Assembly (NCBI RefSeq): GCF_008704935.1
Contig: NZ_CP023692.1
Coordinates: forward strand, 6,487,501 to 6,551,500
Direction of reading: 5' to 3'
Source: Streptomyces vinaceus
Lineage (GTDB): Bacteria > Actinomycetota > Actinomycetes > Streptomycetales > Streptomycetaceae
DNA: 64,000 nucleotides
Shown here: in pieces, positions 1 to 7,764 of the stretch
How the letters are laid out: every line of letters begins with the position of its first letter
How positions within the stretch are numbered: the stretch's first letter is position 1
Notes under the pieces: model-generated
Database searches by the model: none
Told to the model about the DNA's origin: nothing
What the model saw: only the letters and a program-made list of their open reading frames with translations
Program-made: the position numbers and the translations under genes

Positions 1-1
1 G

Positions 2-553
2 GGCCGCGCCACCGGCCTGCACTACGGCACCTTCGACTACAGCGCCTGCGTCGGCGTCTCCGCCGCGTACCAGTCGAGCGACCACCCGGCCGCCGACCAC
101 GCGAAGGCGATCATGCAGGTCGCGGCCGCGGGCACCGGCGTACGCGTCTCCGACGGCTCGACGAACGTCAAGCCCGTCGGCACCACCGAGCAGGTCCACG
201 AGGCCTGGAAGCTGCACTACGGCCTCACCCGCCGGGCCCTGGCCCGCGCGTACTACCAGGGCTGGGACATGCACCCAGCTCACCTGCCGACCCGCTACGC
301 CGCGGTGTTCACCTTCTACCGCGAGGGCCTCGAAGCGGCCGCCGCGCGGCTCAAGGCGTACGTCGCGAAGATCGAGGGCGACGTGATGGACGAGCCCGCG
401 ACGGCCAAGGCCCTGGCCGGCTACCTGGTGCGCGGCCTGGACTGCGGCGCGGTCGGCGCGGAGGAGGTCACCGCCCTGACCGGCCTGACCCGTGCCGAGC
501 TCGACGCGTTCGCCATCCCGCGCCGCTCGGCGACGCTGACGGCGACCGCCTGA
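2..553 (+). CDS. Aldolase/citrate lyase-type protein (DUF6986-like), 3' part only
   Basis: The frame is open from base 2, so the 5' part of this gene lies outside the window; 183 codons are visible. The visible part starts with GRATGLHYGTFDYSA and contains DHAKAIMQVAAAGTGVRVSDG and the C-terminal helix region around TFYREGLEAAAARLKAY. I recognise this as the C-terminal half of the HpcH/HpaI-type aldolase/citrate lyase superfamily annotated in streptomycetes as DUF6986. The catalytic acid and metal-binding part is upstream and cannot be checked. The substrate is unknown. The gene is followed by a two-copy 18-bp repeat and a strong hairpin, so it is probably the last gene of its transcript. Confidence 0.75.
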   Translation, partial: GRATGLHYGTFDYSACVGVSAAYQSSDHPAADHAKAIMQVAAAGTGVRVSDGSTNVKPVGTTEQVHEAWKLHYGLTRRALARAYYQGWDMHPAHLPTRYAAVFTFYREGLEAAAARLKAYVAKIEGDVMDEPATAKALAGYLVRGLDCGAVGAEEVTALTGLTRAELDAFAIPRRSATLTATA

Positions 554-557
554 CCGG

Positions 558-593
558 GCTGACCGGCCTGATCGCGCTGACCGGCCTGATCGC
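558..593. repeat. Exact two-copy 18-bp tandem repeat
   Basis: Two identical adjacent 18-bp copies (558-575 and 576-593) of GCTGACCGGCCTGATCGC lie directly after the stop codon of the aldolase-type gene and before its terminator. They look like slippage copies of the 3' untranslated region. No function is evident. Confidence 0.8.
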
Positions 594-610
594 CTGACCG
601 CTTCCCCGCC

Positions 611-649
611 GGCGAGGCCCGGCCCGGGACACCCCGGCCGGGCCTCGCC
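611..649. terminator. Strong hairpin, likely terminator of the aldolase-type gene
   Basis: Perfect 14-bp inverted repeat: GGCGAGGCCCGGCC at 611-624 pairs with 636-649, with an 11-nt loop. There is no U-tract, which is normal for Streptomyces terminators. It sits 58 bp after the stop codon and also just outside the end of the WD40 remnant on the other strand, so it may act on both. Confidence 0.8.
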
Positions 650-654
650 GCGCG

Positions 655-813
655 TCATGGCGCGCCCTGGAGCGGCCCGATGGCCCACCGGTTCAAGGCG
701 CCGTCCCGGCCGGCGGCGACGAGCGGGCTCCCGTCGGGGGAGAAGGCCAGGCACCCGGGCAGGGCGGCCGGCTCGGCCAGGGTCGGACCGACCAGCTGCC
801 GGGTGACCGGGCC
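655..813 (-). pseudogene. Remnant of a WD40-repeat protein (C-terminal end only)
   Basis: The minus-strand frame ending at 655 encodes about 52 residues that end in CLAFSPDGSPLVAAGRDGAL followed by NRWAIGPLQGAP and a stop. This is a recognisable WD40 blade (AFSPDG ... AxxGxDGxxxxW) of the kind found at the end of the long WD40 kinases and NACHT-type proteins of streptomycetes. Nothing of the rest of such a protein is present: the adjacent DNA at 846 is the intact end of the LacI-type gene. I read it as a leftover of a gene removed by deletion. It has no start codon or ribosome binding site of its own. Confidence 0.55.
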
Positions 814-845
814 GCCCCGACGGTCCGCTCTTTGAAGCCGAACCC

Positions 846-1883
846 CTATGCGGACGGGGGGAGTTCGCCCGATCCGCGGGGGATCAGGCGGGTCGGGAGC
901 TCGATGCGGGCCGGGGGGAGGGCGGCGCCCGCGAGGCGCTGGAACAGGCGGTCCGTGGCCACCCGGCCCAGGGCCGCCGAGTCCTGGGCCACCACCGTCA
1001 CCCCGGGCCGCAGCAGGTCGGCCAGTTCGAAGTCGTCGAAGCCGACCAGTGCCACCGGCCGCGGGTGCTCCGCCAGCACCCGTACGAGCGTCACCGTCAC
1101 CCGGTTGTTCCCCGCGAAGACCGCCGTGACGGGGTCCGGCCCCGTCAGCATCGCCAGAGCCGCCTCCCCGACGCGGTCCGGAGCGGTCGAGCCGAGCGAG
1201 ACCCAGGGCTCCGACACCGGTAGCCCCGCGTCCGCCATCGCCGCCCGGTAACCGCGCAGGCGCTCCGTCGCCGTGTGGATGTGCGGGTGGTCCCCGATGA
1301 AGCCGATCCGGCGGTGTCCGCCGCCGATGAGGTGCGCCACGCCCGCGCGGGCGCCGCCGAAGTTGTCCGACAGCACCACGTCCGCGTCGATCCGGCCCGC
1401 CGGGCGGTCCACGAACACGGTGGCCACGCCCGCCCGGATCTCCGGCTCCAGGTAGCGGTGGTCGTCCCCGGCCGGGATCACGATCAGCCCGTCGACCCGG
1501 CGCGCGCACAGCGCGAGCGCCAACTCCCGCTCACGGTCGGGGTCCTCCGCGCTGGACCCGTTGATGAGCAGCGCCCCGTGGGCCCGGGCCACTTCCTCCA
1601 CGGCACGGTTCAGCGGCCCGTAGAAGGGGTCGGCCAGGTCCTCCAGGACCAGCCCGACGGTGGCCGTACGGCCCTTGCGCAGCACGCGGGCGCTGTCGTT
1701 GCGGCGGAAGCCCAGTGCCTCGATGGCCTCTTGGACCCGCCGGACGGTGTCGGGTGTGACCCCCGCCTCGCCGTTGACCACGCGCGAGACCGTCTTGAGG
1801 CCCACGCCCGCGCGGGCCGCCACGTCCTTCATGGTCGGCCGGTTGCCGTAGCGGGGGTCGGTCGGTCGGCGGGTCTGCGGCAC
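846..1883 (-). CDS. LacI-family transcriptional regulator
   Basis: 345-residue DNA-binding repressor. The LacI helix-turn-helix is at residues 18-39 (MKDVAARAGVGLKTVSRVVN), followed by a hinge and a periplasmic-binding-protein-like sugar sensor domain (about 75-335; VFVDRPAGRIDADVVLSDN, TAVFAGNN, VALVGFDDFELADLL). I chose the GTG at 1883 because GGAGGT lies 9 nt upstream; an upstream in-frame start would add 44 residues with no homology. The neighbours contain no sugar transport genes, so the ligand is unknown. The ribosome binding site sits inside a perfect palindrome (1893-1904), a possible autoregulatory operator. Confidence 0.93.
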   Translation of the reverse strand: MPQTRRPTDPRYGNRPTMKDVAARAGVGLKTVSRVVNGEAGVTPDTVRRVQEAIEALGFRRNDSARVLRKGRTATVGLVLEDLADPFYGPLNRAVEEVARAHGALLINGSSAEDPDRERELALALCARRVDGLIVIPAGDDHRYLEPEIRAGVATVFVDRPAGRIDADVVLSDNFGGARAGVAHLIGGGHRRIGFIGDHPHIHTATERLRGYRAAMADAGLPVSEPWVSLGSTAPDRVGEAALAMLTGPDPVTAVFAGNNRVTVTLVRVLAEHPRPVALVGFDDFELADLLRPGVTVVAQDSAALGRVATDRLFQRLAGAALPPARIELPTRLIPRGSGELPPSA

Positions 1884-1892
1884 GGGACGGAA

Positions 1893-1904
1893 ACCTCCGG
1901 AGGT
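1893..1904. promoter_or_regulatory. Palindrome overlapping the LacI-type gene's ribosome binding site
   Basis: ACCTCCGGAGGT is a perfect 12-bp palindrome whose right half on the minus strand is the Shine-Dalgarno sequence of the LacI-family gene. It could be an operator for autorepression or form a small translation-blocking hairpin; a chance palindrome created by the SD sequence is also possible. Confidence 0.4.
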
Positions 1905-2057
1905 GGCGGGCGGGGCGCGTCGGGCGGGCTGGAGTCCGACCTTTCCCGCGTTTCTGACCTTGAGGATAAGCACTGGGCCGGGGAGCGGGTTTCCGTGGCA
2001 GGGTGATGCGGGCAAGCCACTGGGGGCTCCGGACGAGCCATGGGGAGAGGGGTAGAC

Positions 2058-3098
2058 GTGATTGTCTGGATCAACGGCACATTCGGCGCCGGGAAGACCA
2101 GCACGGCCCGCGAACTGACCGGGATCCTGCCGGACAGCACCCTGTACGACCCGGAGCTCGTCGGCGACTCACTACGCCAACTGCTGCCGCGCAAACGCCT
2201 CGCGGAGGTGTCCGACTACCAGGACCTGCCGAGCTGGCGGCGCCTGGTCGTGGACACGGCCGCCGCGATGCTCGCGGAGCTGGGCGGGGCGCTGGTGGTG
2301 CCGATGACACTGCTGAGGCAGGAGTACCGGGACGAGATGTTCGGCGGGCTGGCGGCGCGCCGGATTCCGGTGAGGCACGTGCTGCTCGCCCCTGAGGAAA
2401 CGATCCTGCGCCAGCGGATCGCGACCCGGGAGGAGCCGGGGGACCCGGCCGAGGTGGACGTGCGGGTGCGGCAGTGGGCGTACGACCACATCCCCGCCTA
2501 CCAGCAGGCGCTGAGCGGCTGGCTCGCGGCGGACGCCCACGTCATCGACAACGGCGCCCTGACCGTACGGGAGACGGCTGAGCGGATCGCCGAAGCCGTG
2601 CGCACGGACGCGGCCCGGGTCTGCGACATCGTGCAGACGCCGGAGCCGACGCGGGAGACGGTGGCGGCCGGGGTGCTGCTGTTCGACGCCGAGGACCGGG
2701 TGCTGCTGGTCGATCCGACGTACAAGCCGGGCTGGGAGTTCCCGGGCGGGGTCGTGGAGGCGGGCGAGGCGCCGGGGGGCGCGGGGGTGCGGGAGGTCGC
2801 CGAGGAACTGGGCCTGGAGCTGGAGGCCGTACCGGGGCTGCTCGTCGTGGACTGGGAGCCGCCGGTGCCGCCGGCGTACGGGGGGCTGCGGCTGCTGTTC
2901 GACGGGGGGCGCCTCTCGCCCGCCGCGGAGGCGGGGCTCCGGCTGCCCGGTCCGGAGCTGCGGGAGTGGCGGTTCGTCACGGAGGAGGAGGCGGAGCACC
3001 TGCTCCCGCCGGTCCGCTACGAGCGCCTCCGCTGGGCCCTGCGCGCCCGCGAACGAGGCCGCCCCCTCTACCTGGAGGCCGGCCGCCCGACGCCGTAG
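2058..3098 (+). CDS. P-loop kinase-like domain fused to a Nudix hydrolase
   Basis: 346 residues with two catalytic domains. The N-terminal half (1-185) is a small P-loop NTPase of the AAA_33/TmrB-like kinase type, with Walker A GTFGAGKT at residues 7-14 and a lid-like region rich in Arg (LRQRIATREE). The C-terminal half (about 200-335) is a Nudix domain with a complete box at about 230-252 (GGVVEAGEAPGG ... REVAEELG). The fusion suggests phosphorylation of a small molecule and clean-up of a nucleotide or sugar-nucleotide product, but the substrate cannot be read from sequence. I prefer the GTG at 2058, preceded by GGAGAGGGG; an ATG at 2040 would add six residues. It is divergent from the LacI-type gene. 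Confidence 0.85.
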   Translation: MIVWINGTFGAGKTSTARELTGILPDSTLYDPELVGDSLRQLLPRKRLAEVSDYQDLPSWRRLVVDTAAAMLAELGGALVVPMTLLRQEYRDEMFGGLAARRIPVRHVLLAPEETILRQRIATREEPGDPAEVDVRVRQWAYDHIPAYQQALSGWLAADAHVIDNGALTVRETAERIAEAVRTDAARVCDIVQTPEPTRETVAAGVLLFDAEDRVLLVDPTYKPGWEFPGGVVEAGEAPGGAGVREVAEELGLELEAVPGLLVVDWEPPVPPAYGGLRLLFDGGRLSPAAEAGLRLPGPELREWRFVTEEEAEHLLPPVRYERLRWALRARERGRPLYLEAGRPTP

Positions 3099-3174
3099 CC
3101 CGGGCGGAGGCTGCCGCAAGGGCTGCGGCCGCCTCCGGCCGCCCGGGCGCGGACTCCGGCCGGGCGTAGCCCCG

Positions 3175-3203
3175 GATCGGCCGCCCGGGCTCGGCTGCCG
3201 ATC
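3175..3203. terminator. Possible bidirectional terminator between convergent genes
   Basis: GATCGGC (3175-3181) pairs with GCCGATC (3197-3203) across a 15-nt loop in the GC-rich stretch between the convergent Nudix-fusion and MBL genes. The stem is short and the region also holds a direct repeat of GATCGGCCGCCCGG, so this is a weak call. Confidence 0.3.
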
Positions 3204-3302
3204 GGCCGCCCGGCCGGGGGCGGAAGTGCGGCGGCTACGGGGCCGGGCCGGGCAGCCCCACCCGCCGGACGTCCCCGGCAGCCGCCCCGGACCGCCCCGC
3301 GG

Positions 3303-4016
3303 CTACGGGAGGACCGGCTCCGACCGGGTGGCCGCGAGGAGGCCGGCCGCCGCGTCCTCGGTCAGCGGGTCGCCGTGGCCGAAGCAGGCCACCTCCGGGG
3401 ACAGCGCCGCCAGACGCCGCAGCGATGCCTGCGCCTGCGCCCGGTCCACGTTGAACACGCCCAGCATCACCTGCCCCACCCCCGCGATGCAGTCGCCCGT
3501 GAACAGCACCCCGTGGTGCGGGAGGTGGACGCCGATGCTGCCCGGCGTGTGACCCGGGGCGTGGACCACCACCGCCCCGCCGCCGAAGGGGAGCACCTCA
3601 TCGTCCTCGACCTCCCGGTCGACCCGGGTCGGCGGAGCCTGTGGCACCGTCAGGCCGTGTGCGTACAGGGGGAGTTCCCAGTCCAGCAGGACCGGTTCCG
3701 GCACCGGGAGCTCACCCCGGATCACCGGCGCGTCCAGCCGGTGCGCCACCACCTCCGCACCCCACCGCCCCGCGAGTTCCTCCGCGGCGCCGACGTGGTC
3801 GCGGTGGCAGTGGGTCAACACGATCCGCTCCAGCCGCTCCGGGTCCAGCCCGAGCGAGCGGACGGCCCCCTCGATCTCCCCTGCGGCCCCGGCATGGCCG
3901 GAGTCGATCAGGGTCAGGGCCTCGCTCCCACCCTCGCCGTCGCGCCACACGTACGCCTGGCCGATCGGGAAACGGAGCATGTGCAGTCGCTGCGGGAGCA
4001 CCTCGACAAGATCCAT
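3303..4016 (-). CDS. Metallo-beta-lactamase-fold hydrolase
   Basis: 237 residues, a stand-alone MBL-fold hydrolase. The metal-binding motif HCHRDH is at residues 69-74, followed by HAPGHTPGS with the third metal His (156) and FTGD with the bridging Asp (175). The arrangement resembles glyoxalase II-like and thioesterase-like MBL enzymes rather than true beta-lactamases. There is no signal peptide, so it is cytoplasmic. The ATG at 4016 has no well-spaced Shine-Dalgarno sequence, but TACGTT lies 6 nt upstream, which fits a leaderless transcript. The substrate is unknown. Confidence 0.92.
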   Translation of the reverse strand: MDLVEVLPQRLHMLRFPIGQAYVWRDGEGGSEALTLIDSGHAGAAGEIEGAVRSLGLDPERLERIVLTHCHRDHVGAAEELAGRWGAEVVAHRLDAPVIRGELPVPEPVLLDWELPLYAHGLTVPQAPPTRVDREVEDDEVLPFGGGAVVVHAPGHTPGSIGVHLPHHGVLFTGDCIAGVGQVMLGVFNVDRAQAQASLRRLAALSPEVACFGHGDPLTEDAAAGLLAATRSEPVLP

Positions 4017-4169
4017 GCTCCGAACGTACGTCCGCCGGCTCCGCTCCCGGCACGCCTTTCACCGGGAGCGGAGTTCGCCCGTAGCACAGGGCGGGCGCTC
4101 CGCGGGGCAACGGGTCCGCGAGCCGTCGCTGCGCGCGTCAGCCGCTCCTCGGGTGAGCCGCTCCGTGCG

Positions 4170-5534
4170 TCAGCCGCGCTTGGACTCCGCGTAGTTGACC
4201 AGGAACAGTGCCTCCGCGACCGACAGCCGCTCCAGCTCCTGCGGCGAGACGCTCTCGTTCACCGCGTGGATCTGGGCCTCCGGCTCGCTCAGCCCGATCA
4301 GCAGCATCTCCGCCTCCGGGTACAGCGAGTTCAGCGTGTTGCACAGCGGAATCGATCCGCCCATACCGCTGATCTGCATCTCCTCGCCCGGGTACGCCGC
4401 CTGCAGGGCCGCCGCCATCGACGCGTACGCCGGGCTGTCCGTGTCCGCCCGGAACGGCTGGCCCTGGCCCACGACCTCCAGTTCGAGACGCGCCCGCCAC
4501 GGGGTGTGCGCCACGAGGTGCGCCTCCAGCAGCTTGACGGCCTCGGCCGTGTCCACGCCCGGCGGCACGCGCAGGCTGATCAGCGCACCGGCGCTCGCGT
4601 GCACCGAGGGGGTGGCGCCGACCACCGGCGGGCAGTCGATGCCGAGCACGGTGACGGCCGGGCGGGCCCACAGCCGGTCCGCGACCGTGCCCTCGCCGAT
4701 CAGCTCGACCCCGTCCAGCACCTTCGCGTCGGCGCGGAAGTCCGCCTCCGGGTACTGCAGGCCCTCCCAGACGGCGTCCGAGGCCAGGCCGTCGACGGTC
4801 GTCGAACCGTCCGCCGCGCGCAGCGAGTCCAGCAGCCGGATCAGGGCGGCCAGCGCGTCGGGGGCGGCGCCGCCGAACATGCCGGAGTGCAGGTTGCCGC
4901 CCAGGGTGTCGATCTTGACCTTGATCAGGCACATGCCGCGCAGGGTCGCCGTCACCGTCGGCAGGCCCAGCCGGAAGTTGCCCGTGTCGCCGATGACGAT
5001 CGTGTCGGCGGTCAGCAGCTCCGGGTTCGCCTCCGCGTACTGCTGGAGACCGCCGGTGCCCTGCTCCTCCGAGCCCTCGACGATCACCTTCACGCTCACC
5101 GGCACACCGCCGTTGGCCTTCAGCGCGCGCAGCGCCAGCAGGTGCATGATGAACCCGCCCTTGCAGTCCGCCGCGCCGCGCCCGTACCAGCGGCCGTCGC
5201 GCTCGGTCAGCTCGAAGGCGGGGGAGATCCAGGCGGCCTCGTCCAGCGGCGGCTGCACGTCGTAGTGCGCGTACAGGAGGACGGTCGGCGCGCCCGCCGG
5301 GCCGGGCAGGAAGCCGTACACCGACTGCGTGCCGTCGGGGGTGTCGAGGAGCGCCACGTCCTGGAAGCCCTCGGCGCGCAGCGCGTCGGCCACCCAGTCG
5401 GCCGCGCCCTGGCTCTCGCTCTGCGGGAACTGTGCCCAGTCCGCGACCGACTGGAAGGCCACCAACTCGGTCAGCTCCTGCTTGGCGCGGGGCATCAGCG
5501 AGGCGATGGTCTCGGCGATCGGATTCTGGGACAT
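4170..5534 (-). CDS. M20-family zinc dipeptidase
   Basis: 454 residues, an intact M20 metallopeptidase of the Xaa-dipeptidase/CNDP-like branch, which hydrolyses dipeptides in the cytoplasm with two zinc ions. Visible ligands are H90 and D92 in LLYAHYDVQPP, D123 in YGRGAADCKGG, the catalytic Glu pair 156-157 in EGSEEQG, and D183 in IGDTGNF; the dimerisation (lid) domain lies between about 195 and 330. I chose the ATG at 5534 because GAGGAG is 8 nt upstream; the open frame continues upstream but encodes low-complexity sequence. Its upstream region contains GTACGC-rich repeats. Confidence 0.94.
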   Translation of the reverse strand: MSQNPIAETIASLMPRAKQELTELVAFQSVADWAQFPQSESQGAADWVADALRAEGFQDVALLDTPDGTQSVYGFLPGPAGAPTVLLYAHYDVQPPLDEAAWISPAFELTERDGRWYGRGAADCKGGFIMHLLALRALKANGGVPVSVKVIVEGSEEQGTGGLQQYAEANPELLTADTIVIGDTGNFRLGLPTVTATLRGMCLIKVKIDTLGGNLHSGMFGGAAPDALAALIRLLDSLRAADGSTTVDGLASDAVWEGLQYPEADFRADAKVLDGVELIGEGTVADRLWARPAVTVLGIDCPPVVGATPSVHASAGALISLRVPPGVDTAEAVKLLEAHLVAHTPWRARLELEVVGQGQPFRADTDSPAYASMAAALQAAYPGEEMQISGMGGSIPLCNTLNSLYPEAEMLLIGLSEPEAQIHAVNESVSPQELERLSVAEALFLVNYAESKRG

Positions 5535-5562
5535 GGGCACGCTCCTCATGGGTGCGACGTTG

Positions 5563-5662
5563 TGTAGGTGTACGCCGTGCACGCGTACGCCGTGTATGTG
5601 TGTACTCGGCGGTACGCGTGCGCCGCCCGCATCCGCGTGGTGGGCGTATGCCGGGTACGGCG
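5563..5662. repeat. GTACGC-rich short tandem repeats upstream of the dipeptidase gene
   Basis: Adjacent 15-bp units TGTAGGTGTACGCCG (5563-5577) and TGCACGCGTACGCCG (5578-5592) are followed by more degraded copies up to about 5662. They fill much of the divergent promoter region between the dipeptidase and the flavoprotein gene. Confidence 0.55.
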
Positions 5663-5761
5663 AAAGACAGTCCCGATCCTCGCACAGCAGGACGGGCCGG
5701 ACTCGCGCCGTAGGATTTCCCTGCATCGGAGCAACCGCATGATCAGGAGCAGCAGCACATC

Positions 5762-7105
5762 GTGAGCAGCGACGACAGCACCGTCGGGGGACCCGACTCA
5801 GCAGCAGGGCAGGCCGCTCAGGGGGCGGAGGACGGGGTGGCCGAGGTGTCCGGAGGCACCGGTGACGTGTGGGACGTGGTGGTGGTCGGGGCCGGTCCGG
5901 CCGGCTCCTCGGCCGCGTTCGCGGCGGCGACGGCGGGGCGGCGCGTGCTGCTGCTGGAAAAGGCCGAGCTGCCCCGGTACAAGACGTGCGGCGGCGGAAT
6001 CATCGGGCCCTCGCGCGATGCCCTCCCGCCGGGGTTCGTCCTGCCCCTCAAGGACCGCATCCACGCGGTCACCTTCTCGCTGAACGGGAAGCTGACCCGC
6101 ACCCGCCGTTCGCGGCAGATGCTCTTCGGGCTCGTCAACCGGCCCGAGTTCGACGCGGGCCTGGTCGCCGAGGCGGAGAAGGCCGGAGCCACCGTCCGTA
6201 CGGGCACGGCCGTCGCCCGGGTCGAACAGCACGGGGCGGCGGTGCCCGACCGGCGCACGGTCGCCGTGGTGCTCGCCGACGGCGAGACCGTCCTGGCGCG
6301 CGCCGTGGTCGGCGCGGACGGCAGCGCGAGCCGGATCGGCGCGCACGTCGGCGTCGAGATGGATCAGGTGGACCTCGGCCTGGAGGCGGAGATCCCGGTC
6401 CCGCAGACGGTCGCGGAGGACTGGAAGGGGCGGGTGCTCCTCGACTGGGGCCCGCTGCCCGGCAGTTACGGCTGGGTCTTCCCCAAGGGCGACACCCTGA
6501 CCGTCGGGGTCATCTCGGCGAAGGGCGACGGCGCCGCGACCAAGCGGTACCTGGAGGACTTCATCGCCCGGCTCGGCCTCGCCGGCTTCGAGCCCGCCAT
6601 CTCGTCCGGGCACCTGACCCGTTGCCGCAAGCCCGAGTCGCCGCTGTCGCGGGGCCGGGTCCTGGTAGCGGGCGACGCGGCCGGACTGCTGGAGCCGTGG
6701 ACCCGGGAGGGCATCTCCTTCGCGCTGCGCTCGGGCCGGCTGGCCGGGGAGTGGGCCGTGAAGATCTCCGAGGCGCAGGACGCGGTGGACGCGCGCCGCC
6801 AGGCCCTCAACTACGCCTTCGCGGTCAAGGCCGGGCTGGGCGTGGAGATGAGCGTCGGCAAGCGGATGCTGACCGCCTTCGAGGCGCGTCCGGGGCTGAT
6901 GCACGCGGCGATCACCGGCTTCCGACCTGCGTGGCGGGCCTTCGCCCGCATCACCCGGGGTGCGACGACTCTGCCCGACCTGGTCCGTACGTACCCGATC
7001 GCCCGCAAGGCGCTGCACATCCTGGACGGGAAGCAGGCGCGGAACCGGGCCGAGTCAGAGGGCCCGGAGCAGCCGGAGCAGGGGCAGGAGCCGGAGAAGG
7101 GGTAA
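5762..7105 (+). CDS. Geranylgeranyl reductase-family FAD protein
   Basis: 447 residues. After about 35 variable residues comes an FAD-binding Rossmann motif (VVVGAGPAGSSAAFAAATAG, GxGxxG at 43-48), the RYKTCGGGI segment typical of the family, and the second FAD motif VAGDAAGLLEPWTREGISFA. Family members reduce isoprenoid chains (geranylgeranyl groups in plants and archaea, the menaquinone side chain by MenJ in mycobacteria), so saturation of a polyprenyl or menaquinone chain is the best guess. It starts at GTG 5762 with AGGAG about 12 nt upstream. The C-terminal tail is Glu/Gln/Pro-rich. A strong hairpin follows the stop codon. Confidence 0.88.
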   Translation: MSSDDSTVGGPDSAAGQAAQGAEDGVAEVSGGTGDVWDVVVVGAGPAGSSAAFAAATAGRRVLLLEKAELPRYKTCGGGIIGPSRDALPPGFVLPLKDRIHAVTFSLNGKLTRTRRSRQMLFGLVNRPEFDAGLVAEAEKAGATVRTGTAVARVEQHGAAVPDRRTVAVVLADGETVLARAVVGADGSASRIGAHVGVEMDQVDLGLEAEIPVPQTVAEDWKGRVLLDWGPLPGSYGWVFPKGDTLTVGVISAKGDGAATKRYLEDFIARLGLAGFEPAISSGHLTRCRKPESPLSRGRVLVAGDAAGLLEPWTREGISFALRSGRLAGEWAVKISEAQDAVDARRQALNYAFAVKAGLGVEMSVGKRMLTAFEARPGLMHAAITGFRPAWRAFARITRGATTLPDLVRTYPIARKALHILDGKQARNRAESEGPEQPEQGQEPEKG

Positions 7106-7110
7106 CGGGC

Positions 7111-7137
7111 CCGGGGCCCGGGGGACTCGGGCCCCGG
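7111..7137 (+). terminator. Terminator of the flavoprotein gene
   Basis: CCGGGGCCCG (7111-7120) pairs perfectly with CGGGCCCCGG (7128-7137) around a 7-nt loop, starting 6 bp after the stop codon. There is no U-tract, as is usual in this genus. Confidence 0.75.
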
Positions 7138-7221
7138 CAGCCGGCGGGACGGCCGGACCGAGATCCGGCCGGCGCCGCGTTCGGCGGCGGGGTCCTCCCG
7201 GGGCGCTGTGCCGAAGAGGGT

Positions 7222-7254
7222 GGCGGTCTTGCCGAGCGAACGGGCAAGGCCGCC
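7222..7254. terminator. Second hairpin downstream of the flavoprotein gene
   Basis: GGCGGTCTTGCC (7222-7233) pairs with 7243-7254 in a 12-bp stem with one G-U pair and a 9-nt loop. It may back up the hairpin at 7111 or stop transcripts arriving on the minus strand through the repeat array. Confidence 0.55.
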
Positions 7255-7348
7255 GCCGCGTGTGCGCGCGGCGCGCGCGGCGCGATGCCGGGTGCGGCCC
7301 GCTTGGTGAGCGGGCGGGGCGGCGGCCCGATGCGGGCGGCCGCATAAG

Positions 7349-7752
7349 CCGGGTGTGGCGGCGTGGCGCCGTAGGTCGGGTGTGGCGGTGGGGCCGGCGT
7401 GGCGCCGTACACCGGATGTGACCGGTGTGGCGGCATGTGGCGGTGTGGCGCCGTACGCCGGGTGTGGCCTGGTGTTGCGGTGTGGCCGCGTGCACCAGGA
7501 ATGGCCCGTGCGGCGGCATGTGCCGGTGTGGCGTCGTACGCCGGGTGTGGCCGGGTATTGCGGGGTGGCCGCGCGCGCCGGGGGTTGCGGTGCGGCGGCG
7601 TACACCGGGTGTTGCGGTGTGGGCGCATACGCCAGGTGGGGCGGCGTGGCGTATGGCGCCGTACGCCCCGGGTGTGGCCGGTGTGGCGGCATGCGCCGGG
7701 GGTGGCTGCGTGTGGCGGCATGGCGGTGTGGCCGCGTGTGCCGTGTGGTCGG
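7349..7752. repeat. Long degenerate tandem repeat array, unit about 25-30 bp
   Basis: About 400 bp of the 660-bp gap between the flavoprotein and the F420-dependent oxidoreductase consist of imperfect copies of a unit resembling GCGCCGTACGCCGGGTGTGG, rich in GTGTGGC and CGTACGCCGG. All six frames are low complexity (repeated His/Thr/Pro or Gly/Val/Cys strings) and no frame shows a start with a ribosome binding site, so I see no gene here. The array ends just beyond the stop codon of the minus-strand gene at 7765. Confidence 0.8.
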
Positions 7753-7764
7753 CGCGGGCGTGTG

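Noticed and set aside
3375..5567. Long open plus-strand frame of 730 codons
   Set aside because: It runs antisense to the MBL and M20 genes and encodes Arg/His/Gln-rich sequence with no domain; typical high-GC shadow.
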